DNA of 64,000 bases, taken from contig JANQEN010000142.1 in assembly GCA_028278335.1 (NCBI GenBank), forward strand, positions 31,581 through 95,580, in the 5' to 3' direction. The stretch's first letter is position 1. Every line of letters starts with the position of its first letter. Below, in pieces: positions 27,134 to 37,113 of this stretch. Under the pieces are notes generated by a model. That model saw only the letters and a list, made by a program, of their open reading frames with translations, made no database searches and had not been told where the DNA came from. Position numbers and translations under genes: made by a program. The stretch is from Chitinivibrionales bacterium. GTDB taxonomy: Bacteria > Fibrobacterota > Chitinivibrionia > Chitinivibrionales > JANQEN01.

Positions 27134-28078
27134 ATGCCCTCAGTAAGCCTTGCTGTTGATGTGCATGGTGGAGACCATGGCCCCGAGGTTGTTATTGATG
27201 GGGTATTAGCAGCTAGGAAAATGAGTACGACTCCCTTTACAACCTATCTGTGTGGTAAAGGTGCGGTTATTTCTGCAACCCTTGATTCCTTAGGGTATGC
27301 GCATCCCTCGGATGAAACGGGGATTCATGTCATTCACTGTCCAGAAGTGGTTGACGCTTCTGATGTACCTACCCGGGTATGGAAAAACAAACGTAATGCT
27401 TCGATTGTCCAGTGTGTGACACTCCAGAAGGAGGGAACGGTCAAGGCGTCACTCAGTGCCGGAGATACACGGATATTAATGGGCGCCTCTATATTCCTTT
27501 TGGGAAGAAAACGTGGCATTGTTCGACCAGCATTGGCTGCGCTCATTCCCACGACCGGATCGCGCCCTTCGCTCCTGCTTGACGTGGGGGCAAACCTTGA
27601 TTGTCGGGTTGACCAATTAGTTACCTTCGGTATGATGGGGTATGAATATGTAAAGGAACGCATGGGAGTGCTATCTCCCAGCGTGGCTCTTTTAAATGTC
27701 GGCAAGGAGGAGACCAAGGGAACCAAGACCATCATCGATGCAGCCAAGATCCTCAGTGAGAAGTGTCCTGGGTATTGTGGCTTTATCGAAGGGTCACGGG
27801 TCCTTGCTGGAGATGTTGATATTATAGTCTGTGACGGTTTTACCGGTAACATTTTATTAAAAGCCTGTGAAAGCTTTCATGCGCTCACTGAGTCGGTTCT
27901 ACAAAAAAACAGGCGGTTAATAAACGCATTAAAGAATAAGGCAGCAATTTTAAATGCCGAGAATTATGGTGCAGTACCGCTATTGGGGCTTGAGGGTGTT
28001 GTTTTTAAGGCCCATGGATCCTCTTCGAGCAAAGCCATTACTCAAGCAATGCTTGCAGCGATTCAAGCGGTAACCTAA
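27134..28078 (+). CDS. plsX: phosphate acyltransferase
   Basis: 314 residues, starting 2 nt after rpmF. PlsX converts acyl-ACP to acyl-phosphate for phospholipid synthesis. The N-terminal VDVHGGDHGPE is the family signature (usually D-x-x-GGD-x-GP). GANLDCR and VCDGFTGNILLK are also characteristic. Length is normal. Confidence 0.94.
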   Translation: MPSVSLAVDVHGGDHGPEVVIDGVLAARKMSTTPFTTYLCGKGAVISATLDSLGYAHPSDETGIHVIHCPEVVDASDVPTRVWKNKRNASIVQCVTLQKEGTVKASLSAGDTRILMGASIFLLGRKRGIVRPALAALIPTTGSRPSLLLDVGANLDCRVDQLVTFGMMGYEYVKERMGVLSPSVALLNVGKEETKGTKTIIDAAKILSEKCPGYCGFIEGSRVLAGDVDIIVCDGFTGNILLKACESFHALTESVLQKNRRLINALKNKAAILNAENYGAVPLLGLEGVVFKAHGSSSSKAITQAMLAAIQAVT

Positions 28079-28123
28079 GACGAATTCCTTAATACATAGG
28101 GAAAGAAAGGCAAAAGAGAATTT

Positions 28124-29083
28124 ATGGGATTCAAACAGGCAAAGATTCTTTCGGTCAGTTCGGTTGTTCCAGATAACGTGCTTACCAATCACGACTTAGA
28201 AAAGATGGTCGATACCTCAGATGAATGGATCACTAAGAGAACCGGGATAAAGCAGCGCCATATCGCACCTAAGGAGATGAAGGACCCCTTGATCGAGTAT
28301 GGATCAAAGGCGGTTGTTCAAGCATTGGAAAAGGCCGGTGTCAAACCGGACGAGGTCGACACCATTGTTTGTGGAACCATCTCGCCAGACTATTTCTTTC
28401 CATCAACAGCTTGCAGTATAGCAACTAAAGTTGGCTGCAACCGTCCCTTTGCCTTTGATTACACCTCTGCCTGTTCAGGATTTATTTACGGACTCATATT
28501 GGCCAACTCCTTTATTGTCAGTGGCCAGAGTAAGACTGTTGTGGTTGTCGGTGGAGAGATCCTCTCTCGCTGTGTTGATTGGGAGGATCGTGGTACCTGT
28601 ATCATTTTTGCTGATGGTGTTGGTGCCGCCGTTTTGCAGGGATCGGATGATCCAAATAAGGGAATCCTTGCAACTGATGCAAATACAGACGGCTCATTTA
28701 AAGACATCCTCTATCTGACTGCCTGGGAAGAGAAAAACACCATTGTAATGAAGGGTAAAGAGGTATTTAAACATGCCATCTCATTGATGGCGAACACCAC
28801 ACGCACAAGCTTAGAAAAGTGTGGCCTTACCGTAGATGATGTTGATCTTTTTATTCCTCATCAGGCAAATGTGCGGATTATAAATGCTGTTGCTTCAAAC
28901 CTCAAAATCCCTATGGAAAAATTGGTTAGTAATGTTGATCGATTTGGTAATACCTCCTCGGCCTCGATCCCTATTGCCATGGATGAAGCATGGCAGGAGG
29001 GAAGAATTAAAGAGGGCTCTGTAGTTGCTCTTACTGCCTTAGGTGGAGGCATCACCATCGGCAGCGCAATTGTACGGTTTTAA
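28124..29083 (+). CDS. fabH: 3-oxoacyl-ACP synthase III
   Basis: 319 residues. It condenses acetyl-CoA with malonyl-ACP to start fatty-acid synthesis. The catalytic triad is visible: Cys117 in TSACSGF, His in FIPHQANVRI, and Asn in GNTSSASIP. The thiolase-like length and the position in the plsX-fabH-fabD-fabG order support the call. Confidence 0.95.
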   Translation: MGFKQAKILSVSSVVPDNVLTNHDLEKMVDTSDEWITKRTGIKQRHIAPKEMKDPLIEYGSKAVVQALEKAGVKPDEVDTIVCGTISPDYFFPSTACSIATKVGCNRPFAFDYTSACSGFIYGLILANSFIVSGQSKTVVVVGGEILSRCVDWEDRGTCIIFADGVGAAVLQGSDDPNKGILATDANTDGSFKDILYLTAWEEKNTIVMKGKEVFKHAISLMANTTRTSLEKCGLTVDDVDLFIPHQANVRIINAVASNLKIPMEKLVSNVDRFGNTSSASIPIAMDEAWQEGRIKEGSVVALTALGGGITIGSAIVRF

Positions 29084-29139
29084 ATTACTGAAAACAAATA
29101 ACATTTTCATACGCGAAAAGTAAGTGAAAGGCTAGCATT

Positions 29140-30057
29140 ATGTCATATGTTTTTATGTTTCCTGGACAGGGTTCCCAGAAAGTGGGAATGGGAAAAGATT
29201 TCTATGATTCCTATGAAGTCGTGAAGAATCGTATTGATGAAGCAAACGAGGTATTGCAAAGAGATTTGCGTGCTATCATCTTTGAGGGGCCAGAAGATGC
29301 AATTAAGGCAACCCAGAACACACAACCAGCCCTCTATACCGTAGAATCGGCAATCTGTGATCTCCTTCGCGAAAAGGGAGCTACACCAAGCCTTTCGCTG
29401 GGACACTCCTTAGGTGAATACAGTGCGCTCTATGCAGCGGGAGTTTTTTCCTTTGTTGATGGCCTTCGTCTTGTTGCGAAACGGGGTGAGCTTATGGCCA
29501 AGGCTGGCGAAGTAACCAAGGGAACCATGGCTGCAGTTATTGGCCTGAGCCGTGAGCAGATCAGTGAGGTGCTTGCCATAGTAACCGAGGGTGTTGTTGT
29601 TCCTGCAAATGAAAACTCTCCTGAGCAGACGGTGATCTCCGGTGATGTTCCGGCTGTCCAAGCTGCCTGTGAAAAGCTTAAAGAGGCTGGCGCCAAACGG
29701 GCGATTCTTCTTCCGGTAAGTGGTGCTTTTCATTCACCACTTATGGAGCAGGCTGCCAATGAATTTAAGACCTTTCTTTCAGAGATTACCTTTAATAAAG
29801 CGCAGTGCCCGGTTATTACCAATGTTGCAGCACAACCCGAAGAAGATGGCGAGACGCTCAAGGAACTCTTAGTAAAGCAGCTTCTCTCTCCAGTTCGTTG
29901 GGTAGATGCCATGACCCAAGTTGATGCCAGTGGCCATGACACTGCCGTAGAAGTGGGTCCGGGAAGCGTTCTTAAGGGACTTGCAAAAAAATGTCAGCTT
30001 GCAATGAATGTTGTTTCCTGTGGAACAGTTGATAATTTATATTTTTTAGCTGAATAA
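29140..30057 (+). CDS. fabD: malonyl-CoA:ACP transacylase
   Basis: 305 residues. It loads malonyl onto ACP. FPGQGSQ at the N-terminus, nucleophile Ser90 in GHSLGEYSAL and the His in SGAFHSPLM are all present. Part of the fab operon. Confidence 0.95.
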   Translation: MSYVFMFPGQGSQKVGMGKDFYDSYEVVKNRIDEANEVLQRDLRAIIFEGPEDAIKATQNTQPALYTVESAICDLLREKGATPSLSLGHSLGEYSALYAAGVFSFVDGLRLVAKRGELMAKAGEVTKGTMAAVIGLSREQISEVLAIVTEGVVVPANENSPEQTVISGDVPAVQAACEKLKEAGAKRAILLPVSGAFHSPLMEQAANEFKTFLSEITFNKAQCPVITNVAAQPEEDGETLKELLVKQLLSPVRWVDAMTQVDASGHDTAVEVGPGSVLKGLAKKCQLAMNVVSCGTVDNLYFLAE

Positions 30058-30079
30058 TTTTACTATTTGGAGATAGACC

Positions 30080-30823
30080 ATGATAGATATTGCAAATAAA
30101 TCAGCCCTAGTTACCGGTGGCGGACGGGGTATTGGCCGTGACATCGCTCTTAAATTGGCCAAAGCCGGTGCTGATGTGGCAGTCAGTGATATTGATTTGG
30201 AAACCGCCCAGAAGGTAGCCAGCGAGATAGAAGCTCTGGGCAGACGTTCCTTACCAATCAAAGCTGATGTATCTAATAGCGATAGCGTGACTGAAATGGT
30301 CACAGCCTTTACAGAAAAATTCGAAAAGATCGATGTATTGGTGAACAATGCCGGTATTACTCGTGATGGTCTTATCATGCGCATGAAAGAGGAGGATTGG
30401 GACGCTGTGCTCAATGTGAACCTTAAATCATGCTTTCTCTGTTGCAAGGCTGTATCCAGAACTATGATGAAGGCTCGCGAAGGTGTTATCATCAACATCG
30501 CTTCTGTTGTTGGATTGATGGGCAATATTGGCCAGGCTAATTATTCTGCGTCTAAGGCAGGTATGATTGGACTGACTAAAACCTTGGCTCGTGAGTTTGC
30601 CAGTCGTGGCATTAGAGTTAATGCGGTTGCTCCCGGATTTATTCAATCTGCCATGACCGACAAATTATCCGATCAGGACCGGGAACGCTTTTTAGCAGGT
30701 ATCCCCTTGGGAAGACTGGGAACTGCTGATGCTATTGCAAACGGTGTTCTCTATTTAGCATCACCCTTGGCCGATTATGTTACTGGTCAAGTACTTACTA
30801 TTGATGGCGGACTTGTCATGTAG
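30080..30823 (+). CDS. fabG: 3-oxoacyl-ACP reductase
   Basis: 247 residues, a short-chain dehydrogenase/reductase. The nucleotide-binding motif TGGGRGIGR is at 12-20, NNAG at 89-92, and the catalytic Ser142, Tyr155 and Lys159 are in place (YSASK). It reduces 3-oxoacyl-ACP with NADPH. Lies directly downstream of fabD. Confidence 0.94.
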   Translation: MIDIANKSALVTGGGRGIGRDIALKLAKAGADVAVSDIDLETAQKVASEIEALGRRSLPIKADVSNSDSVTEMVTAFTEKFEKIDVLVNNAGITRDGLIMRMKEEDWDAVLNVNLKSCFLCCKAVSRTMMKAREGVIINIASVVGLMGNIGQANYSASKAGMIGLTKTLAREFASRGIRVNAVAPGFIQSAMTDKLSDQDRERFLAGIPLGRLGTADAIANGVLYLASPLADYVTGQVLTIDGGLVM

Positions 30824-30885
30824 GGGTGGAAAAAATCATTTTTTAATAAACTCTCACGAATTTACATTTTTTAAAGGAGAAAGTT

Positions 30886-31119
30886 GTGAGCGAACATGAA
30901 AGTAAAGTAAAACAAATCATCGCTGAAAAACTTGGTGTTAGTGAAGACAGTGTCAATCCTCAAGCCTCTTTTGTTGATGATTTGGGAGCAGATTCATTGG
31001 ATCAGGTTGAGCTGATTATGGCTTTGGAAGATGAATTTGATATGGAAATTCCTGATGAAGAAGCAGAAAAGCTCAGAACCGTAAAGGATGCTCTGGATTA
31101 TATTGATCAGAAAAAATAG
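30886..31119 (+). CDS. acpP: acyl carrier protein
   Basis: 77 residues, acidic, GTG start with AAAGGAG upstream. Ser37 in [13 protein letters not shown] is the 4'-phosphopantetheine attachment site. Its placement between fabG and fabF is standard. Confidence 0.97.
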   Translation: MSEHESKVKQIIAEKLGVSEDSVNPQASFVDDLGADSLDQVELIMALEDEFDMEIPDEEAEKLRTVKDALDYIDQKK

Positions 31120-31144
31120 CTTTTATGTAAAATAGTCACTAAAT

Positions 31145-31198
31145 AATTCGGTATGAATCGATTCCTTTGATGCGGAGGCATTCGTACCGAATTTTTAT
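31145..31198 (+). terminator. terminator or attenuator between acpP and fabF
   Basis: A 14-bp stem starting AATTCGGTATGAAT (one G-T pair) with a 21-nt loop is followed by TTTTTATAT. It probably lets acpP mRNA accumulate above that of fabF and later genes. Confidence 0.65.
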
Positions 31199-31250
31199 AT
31201 CCGTACAAGTTTCGAATATGTAATGTGCATGTAGAAAAAGGTAATTGTTG

Positions 31251-32495
31251 ATGACCAAGAGAATAGTTGTTACAGGTATGGGGGTTGTAAGCCCTATTGG
31301 AAATAATACGAATGCCTTCTGGTCTTCCCTGCAGGAGGGTAGAAGTGGAATCGGTGCTATCACTCAATTTGACACAACAGAATTTCCTGTTAAGATTGCC
31401 GGAGAGATAAAGGATCTTGATTTCAGCACCATTGTTGATGTTAAGGAGCAGCGGAGAACTGACCGGTACATTCTTCTTGCCCTTGCTGCTGCAGAGGAGG
31501 CTGTTAAAGATGCACAGTTAGATCTGGACACGATTGATCGTGATCGGGTAGGAACAATCATATCTTCCGGTGTCGGTGGAATCTGGACTTTTGAGAATGA
31601 AGCTGAAAAGCTCTTTTCCCGTGGTCCCCGTCGGGTCTCTCCCTTTCTGATTCCCATGATGATTGCTGATATGGCTGCAGGTATGGTTTCTATCAAATTT
31701 GGATTTAAAGGACCAAACTATGCGGTGGTCAGTGCCTGTGCTTCTGCTGGTCACGGTATTGGTGATGCAATGATTGCCATGAAAGCAGGAATGATGGACT
31801 GTGCGGTTGTTGGTGGATCAGAGGCAACCATATCCAAAATTGGTATGGCTGGATTCTGTTCTATGAAAGCCCTTTCTACAAGAAATGATACTCCCACAAA
31901 GGCTAGTAGCCCCTTTGATAAAAAACGTGATGGCTTTGTCATGGGTGAAGGCGCGGGGATTGTTGTGTTAGAGACCTTAGAACATGCATTGGCACGCAAT
32001 GCAAAAATTTACGCTGAAGTTGTTGGTTATGGTGCCTCTGGGGATGCATTCCATCTTTCACAACCACCTGAACAGGGTGAAGGTGCTCAGCGCTCTATGA
32101 AAGCGGCCCTTGCAATGGCAGAAATCACTCCGGATACCATTGATTATATCAATGCCCATGGGACTTCAACACCCTTTAATGATAAGTTTGAATCACAGGC
32201 GATCATGGCAGTTTTTGGCGAACACGCTAATTCAGTTGCCATCAGCTCAACAAAATCGATGACCGGTCACCTGCTCGGCGCTTCCGGTGGTATCGAGTTT
32301 GTTGCTTCGATTTTAGCCATCAACAATAATTTGGTTCCACCAACAATTAACTATGAGGACCCTGATCCGGAATGTCCGCTTAACTATACACCGAATACAG
32401 CGGTGGCCAAACAGGTTGATTATGCCATGAGTAACTCCTTTGGATTTGGAGGACATAACGCATCATTGATCGTTAAGAGCTATGATCCCTCTTAG
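31251..32495 (+). CDS. fabF: 3-oxoacyl-ACP synthase II
   Basis: 414 residues from the ATG at MTKRIVVTG; two TTG codons precede it in frame. It carries out chain elongation. Catalytic Cys163 is in SACASAGHG; the two His are in INAHGTSTPFND and STKSMTGHLLGA. Follows acpP behind a hairpin that may lower its expression. Confidence 0.95.
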   Translation: MTKRIVVTGMGVVSPIGNNTNAFWSSLQEGRSGIGAITQFDTTEFPVKIAGEIKDLDFSTIVDVKEQRRTDRYILLALAAAEEAVKDAQLDLDTIDRDRVGTIISSGVGGIWTFENEAEKLFSRGPRRVSPFLIPMMIADMAAGMVSIKFGFKGPNYAVVSACASAGHGIGDAMIAMKAGMMDCAVVGGSEATISKIGMAGFCSMKALSTRNDTPTKASSPFDKKRDGFVMGEGAGIVVLETLEHALARNAKIYAEVVGYGASGDAFHLSQPPEQGEGAQRSMKAALAMAEITPDTIDYINAHGTSTPFNDKFESQAIMAVFGEHANSVAISSTKSMTGHLLGASGGIEFVASILAINNNLVPPTINYEDPDPECPLNYTPNTAVAKQVDYAMSNSFGFGGHNASLIVKSYDPS

Positions 32496-32500
32496 ACATT

Positions 32501-33301
32501 ATGGAATTCTTAAAAAAAGCTCTTAACCCTTTACGCACACTATTCAGATCCAACAAAGTCGAAAAGAAGCCTCAGACCACTGGGGCTCTTTTAGTAGATT
32601 TACAGAGGGCACTCAATTACACCTTTACCAATGCGGCCTTTTTGGAGCATGCCCTTATTCACAAGTCCTCCATTATACAGGGAGACAGTAAGGGACTTGA
32701 CTCCAATGAACGACTTGAATTTTTAGGTGATGCAGTGCTCAATTGTTTGGTAACCGAACACATATATCATAAATACACTGACTATTCCGAGGGGCAGCTC
32801 TCTAAAGTAAAGTCTCTTTTGGTAAGCCGAAAAATAATCGGTGAAGTGGCTCAAACCATAAACCTTGCCGACTATTTAAGCATGGGCCACTCGGAAAAAA
32901 AGTCAAGCGGCCAAAATAGGACTTCTATTACCTCCAATGCCTTTGAGGCTTTGCTCGGTGCGGTTTATCTTGATGGTGGCATTAAGGCGGTCCGAAATAT
33001 TTTGTCACAGTGCCTTTTTGGTAGGATTGAACAGTTTCGAAAAGATAAATGTAATATAAATTATAAAAGTAAGATTTTAGAGATGTCTCAGGCCGATGGA
33101 TTTGGCATTCCTCAATATCCGCTTATTGCAGAGGAGGGGCCGGACCATGATAAAAAATTTATTGTCGGTATAGACATTGCCGGCGTCCGCCTTGGAAAAG
33201 GGGAGGGCTCGAACAAGAAAAACGCCCAGCAGGACGCGGCGCAACACGCTTTAGAAAAATATGACAAAGAATATATACTAACATTACGTAAAGGAGAGTA
33301 A
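32501..33301 (+). CDS. rnc: ribonuclease III
   Basis: 266 residues. It cleaves double-stranded RNA in rRNA and mRNA processing. The signature NERLEFLGDAV and the second acidic cluster FEALLGAVYLDGG are intact, and a C-terminal double-stranded-RNA-binding domain ends with KKNAQQDAAQHAL. The basic N-terminal extension (~30 residues) is not part of the fold. fabF-rnc adjacency is common. Confidence 0.95.
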   Translation: MEFLKKALNPLRTLFRSNKVEKKPQTTGALLVDLQRALNYTFTNAAFLEHALIHKSSIIQGDSKGLDSNERLEFLGDAVLNCLVTEHIYHKYTDYSEGQLSKVKSLLVSRKIIGEVAQTINLADYLSMGHSEKKSSGQNRTSITSNAFEALLGAVYLDGGIKAVRNILSQCLFGRIEQFRKDKCNINYKSKILEMSQADGFGIPQYPLIAEEGPDHDKKFIVGIDIAGVRLGKGEGSNKKNAQQDAAQHALEKYDKEYILTLRKGE

Positions 33302-33304
33302 TGC

Positions 33305-34459
33305 ATGAATTGGTTTTTTACTGAAGAGCAAGAGATGATCATTGAAACAGCCCGGGAGATTGCCATAAATAAGATCTTGCCGGTTCGTGAAAAATACGAT
33401 GAAGAGGGAACCTTTCCCTGGGATGTGGTCAATGCCATGGCAGAAGTTGATCTCTGTGGTCTGTACATCCCCGAAGAATTCGGTGGCATGGGCGGTGGTG
33501 TCATGGAATTGTGTCTTGCTGTGGAAGAACTCTCCAAAATATGTGGTGGTATCTCTTTAGCCATGGCTGCAACTGCGCTGGGAACCTTTCCCATTCTTCT
33601 CTTTGCCAGTGATGAGCAAAAGAAAAAGTATCTCCCTGATATTGCCTCAGGAAAAAAACTTGCAGCCTTTGGTCTTACAGAAGCCAATGCTGGCTCCGAT
33701 GCCTTAGGTATGAAAACAAGGGCAGTAAAGGATGGTGACTCCTATGTACTCAATGGAACCAAACAGTGGATTACCAATGGTGAACATGCAGAAGTATACA
33801 CTGTTCTGGCAATTACCAATCCAGCTAAAGGCGCCCGTGGTATCAGTGCCTTTATCGTAGACAAAGACACCGAAGGATTCTCCTTTGGTAAACATGAGGA
33901 TAAATTGGGTATTCGTGCCTCCAGTACCACAGAATTGGTTTTCCAAGACTGCCGGATTCCTGCAGAGAATCTTTTAGCCCGCGAAGGTATGGGATCAATC
34001 GTTGCTATCAATACCCTCAATTACTCCCGTCCTGGTGTTGCTGCACAGGCTTTGGGAATTGCGGCTGGCGCTTTCGAAGATGCCCTGAAATACTCTCGTG
34101 AACGGGTTCAGTTTGGTGAATCGATCTCAAGCTTTCAAGCAATTCAACATAAATTAGCAGACATGGCAACTGAAATTGAAGCAGCTCGCGCGCTAATGTA
34201 TGCCACTGCACGTACCATTGATGCCGGTGCAAAGAAGTTTGCCAAAGAGTCAGCCATGAGCAAGCTCTACTGTTCTGATGTTGCTATGCGGGTAACTGTT
34301 GAAGCGCTCCAGGTTCTTGGTGGTTATGGGTATATGCGCGAATATCCCATGGAGAAGCGCCTTCGCGATGCGAAGATTACTCAGATCTATGAAGGAACAA
34401 ATCAGATCCAACGCAATGAGATCGCCTTACAGCTCATTAAGAGCACAGCGAAACAGTAA
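33305..34459 (+). CDS. acyl-CoA dehydrogenase
   Basis: 384 residues, FAD-dependent short-chain acyl-CoA dehydrogenase type. FGLTEANAGSDA and WITNGEHAEVY match the FAD/substrate regions. The catalytic Glu is in IYEGTNQIQRN near the C-terminus. It starts 3 nt after rnc and so belongs to the fatty-acid operon. No ETF or beta-oxidation genes are near. The physiological substrate is not evident from sequence. Confidence 0.92.
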   Translation: MNWFFTEEQEMIIETAREIAINKILPVREKYDEEGTFPWDVVNAMAEVDLCGLYIPEEFGGMGGGVMELCLAVEELSKICGGISLAMAATALGTFPILLFASDEQKKKYLPDIASGKKLAAFGLTEANAGSDALGMKTRAVKDGDSYVLNGTKQWITNGEHAEVYTVLAITNPAKGARGISAFIVDKDTEGFSFGKHEDKLGIRASSTTELVFQDCRIPAENLLAREGMGSIVAINTLNYSRPGVAAQALGIAAGAFEDALKYSRERVQFGESISSFQAIQHKLADMATEIEAARALMYATARTIDAGAKKFAKESAMSKLYCSDVAMRVTVEALQVLGGYGYMREYPMEKRLRDAKITQIYEGTNQIQRNEIALQLIKSTAKQ

Positions 34460-34461
34460 TA

Positions 34462-35160
34462 ATGGAAACACAGCAGATAAAGATCGCTCCCTCTATCCTC
34501 TCAGCTGACTTTCGCCGGCTGGAGGAGGAGGTTAAAGCGGTCCAGGATGCTGGTGCTGACATGATCCACTGTGATGTCATGGACGGTACCTTTGTCCCCA
34601 ATATAACCTTTGGTCCCTTTGTTGTTGAGGCTGTCAAAAAATCGGTCTCTATTCCCTTAGATGTACATCTTATGATTGTCAATCCTGAAAAGTATGTTGC
34701 CAGTTTTCGTGATGCCGGTGCAGATATAATTACAGTGCATGCAGAAGCTTGCAAGGATCTTGGCACAGTTTTAACCCTTGTTCGTGAGAGTGGCGCCAAG
34801 GTTGGCATCACCATAAACCCTGATAAACCGGTTGATCTCTTTATCGATCATATTGATCAGATTGATCAAGTAATGATTATGAGTGTCTTTGCAGGATTCA
34901 GCGGTCAGAAGTTTATTAATGGCTCACTCACAAAGGTTAAGCAGGTGTATGAAGAGGTGCGCCGTCTCAATAAGACCTGTGATATTGAGATTGATGGTGG
35001 CATCAACGGAGAGACAGCCCAATGGGCTGCACAAAGTGGGGTCAATGTTTTTGTGGCTGGTAATTTTGTATTTAAAAGTGATAATTACGCCAAACAGATC
35101 ACCGCCATTCGGGAAAGTGCCCAAATAGGTCAGACTAATTTAAAAAACCTGCAGCAGTAG
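34462..35160 (+). CDS. rpe: ribulose-phosphate 3-epimerase
   Basis: 232 residues, TIM barrel of the pentose-phosphate pathway. IAPSILSADF, HCDVMDG, DVHLMI and DGGINGETA carry the metal and phosphate ligands. Starts 2 nt after the dehydrogenase stop codon, so it is co-transcribed. Confidence 0.95.
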   Translation: METQQIKIAPSILSADFRRLEEEVKAVQDAGADMIHCDVMDGTFVPNITFGPFVVEAVKKSVSIPLDVHLMIVNPEKYVASFRDAGADIITVHAEACKDLGTVLTLVRESGAKVGITINPDKPVDLFIDHIDQIDQVMIMSVFAGFSGQKFINGSLTKVKQVYEEVRRLNKTCDIEIDGGINGETAQWAAQSGVNVFVAGNFVFKSDNYAKQITAIRESAQIGQTNLKNLQQ

Positions 35161-35170
35161 GACCAATTGT

Positions 35171-36244
35171 ATGAACAATAGGATACAGAAGAGTACAATG
35201 AAAGGGTGCGTCGTTTTTGCTCTTTTGGTGGTACTCTTTGGTTCCTGCCAATATACACCAGTGTCTGATGATCGTGACCTTTTAGAGCTTGAGCGGGTCT
35301 GGCAATTTATGAGTGCCTTTAGCATCTATCAGGAACGCATCCCCACAGAGGAGGCTGCGCTACAATTCAGCAACCCGCAAGCTTTAATGCGTAGCATCCT
35401 TGATACACTCTATGATTGGAAGAGTAATAAAACCTATTATATTGGTGACTATCTCGAAGATGGTCAGGGGTTTTTAAGTCAATCCTTTATTACTCCAAAA
35501 CTATCTCAAGAGGCCGTTAAAAGTGAGACCTTTTTTCGCAAGCTTACAAATAGTACAGCCTATCTCCATATAAACACCTTTTTAAGCCGTACAGTCCATC
35601 AAACCGTGCAAAGTTACCTGCCTTCTATGGATGGTGTATCCAATCTTATATTGGATCTGAGAGGAAATGGTGGCGGTTACATTGATGTTTGCGTTGAGAT
35701 TATCGAGGCCTTTCTCACTTCAAATACATCCTACCTGATAGTCAAAGAGAGAAAGAGTGCTGGTAGCGGAATGTACGTTACTGATAGTACCTCTTGGACA
35801 ACCATCAAGGCTGACAATAGCGGTGGTTGGGAAGCAAAAAAGATTGTGATCCTCACTGATAATGGCACAGCCAGTGCATCGGAGATTTTGGCTGTTGCGC
35901 TTAGAGATGGAAGACCAGTAGGGTCAGTATCGATTTTAGGTGAAAAAAGCTTTGGCAAAGGTATTGGACAATATGTCTTTATTTTTTCCTCAAGCTCTGG
36001 TGGTGGGGTATCCATCACTGGATTTCGTTTTTGGCGTATCAATGGTGGTGACTATCATGAACAGGGTATCCCACCGGATGTTCCAATGACGGGATCTTTC
36101 AGAAATCAACTACTTGAGGCAGGTAAAATGTTGGAAACGAATTTTGAGGCCAACCTGGATACGAATGCCTTTAATGATGTGCTAAATCAGCCCACAACAA
36201 CGACACCTCCCCACCACGGAATTTACAAAATTTTTTTTGAGTAG
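35171..36244 (+). CDS. S41-family peptidase lipoprotein
   Basis: 357 residues. A leader with lipobox LFGSC (Cys26) anchors it in the envelope; the second Met (position 10) is an alternative start. The S41 (C-terminal-processing protease) core is visible: ILDLRGNGGGY, TDNGTASASEIL with the catalytic Ser near 235, and GEKSFGKGIGQ with Lys263. No PDZ domain is obvious, and the N-terminal part is shortened compared with CtpA. Lies 10 nt after rpe. Confidence 0.85.
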   Translation: MNNRIQKSTMKGCVVFALLVVLFGSCQYTPVSDDRDLLELERVWQFMSAFSIYQERIPTEEAALQFSNPQALMRSILDTLYDWKSNKTYYIGDYLEDGQGFLSQSFITPKLSQEAVKSETFFRKLTNSTAYLHINTFLSRTVHQTVQSYLPSMDGVSNLILDLRGNGGGYIDVCVEIIEAFLTSNTSYLIVKERKSAGSGMYVTDSTSWTTIKADNSGGWEAKKIVILTDNGTASASEILAVALRDGRPVGSVSILGEKSFGKGIGQYVFIFSSSSGGGVSITGFRFWRINGGDYHEQGIPPDVPMTGSFRNQLLEAGKMLETNFEANLDTNAFNDVLNQPTTTTPPHHGIYKIFFE

Positions 36245-36444
36245 CCCCAGATTTTCCCTATACTGAACCAATATTTTTATATATTATAATATTAACGATT
36301 AAATTGGTTTGTATAGCGTGAATACGACTTCTCTGTTTTAATCTCCGATTTATTAGGCAGATTTCAAGAGATTTCATCTCTTTTCACCATACATCTAACA
36401 ACTGTTAAAATTGATGGAGGGGGGGAACGAAAGGTGTATTATTT

Positions 36445-37113
36445 ATGGATCGTTGTAGGTTATCGCTTGGAATACTAGTAATACTTTCCCTTCTTCTAAC
36501 CACTGGTTGTAGTTCACTTCAATTTCATAGAGTGCAATTATCAAGTAAAGATGTCAATAAACGTAAAGAGGCCGTGGTCTCTTTAAGCCTCATGCGATCA
36601 AAGGCAAAAAAAGCTTCTGAAGATTTAATCCCGCTTATTCTTCATGAATCAGATCCAGAGGTGCGAAGACTTGCTATCGAAGCGATTGGCAATCTTAAAC
36701 CGAAGATTACCCGTGAGCTTTCCGATGCACTGATGATTGCTTCCAATGATGAGGATGTACATATTCGGCGTGCAGCAGTAATTTCGGCAGAACAATTTGA
36801 CTTCTTTCCCTATACTATTATTGCTTTAATCCAAAAGCGCCTAGGTGATTCGGACCAGATGGTCCGTGAACTAGCCATGAGTGCCTTTGAGAAAATTGGA
36901 AAGCTTGGGGTACATAGTTTGATACGGGCTCTACCGCGTGCTACACCAGAAATGCGTGTTACCATAATAACAACCTTGGGACGGCTCGGCGAGGATGCAT
37001 CAACGGCTCTGGTCAAGTTAAAAGAGGTGCAATCAAAGGATAGTGATGAACGGGTTCGTGAGGCTGCCTCACAGGCGGTGCGGGTGATCACACAGCTGAC
37101 CGCGGTAGACTAA
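36445..37113 (+). CDS. HEAT-repeat lipoprotein
   Basis: 222 residues, lipobox LLTTGC near residue 22. The mature part is four to five HEAT/PBS-lyase-type helical repeats (DPEVRRLAIEAIGNL, DVHIRRAAVISAEQF, DQMVRELAMSAFEKIG, DERVREAASQAVRVI). Probably a scaffold for protein binding; the partner is unknown. The preceding 200 nt are AT-rich with no clear terminator. Confidence 0.8.
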   Translation: MDRCRLSLGILVILSLLLTTGCSSLQFHRVQLSSKDVNKRKEAVVSLSLMRSKAKKASEDLIPLILHESDPEVRRLAIEAIGNLKPKITRELSDALMIASNDEDVHIRRAAVISAEQFDFFPYTIIALIQKRLGDSDQMVRELAMSAFEKIGKLGVHSLIRALPRATPEMRVTIITTLGRLGEDASTALVKLKEVQSKDSDERVREAASQAVRVITQLTAVD

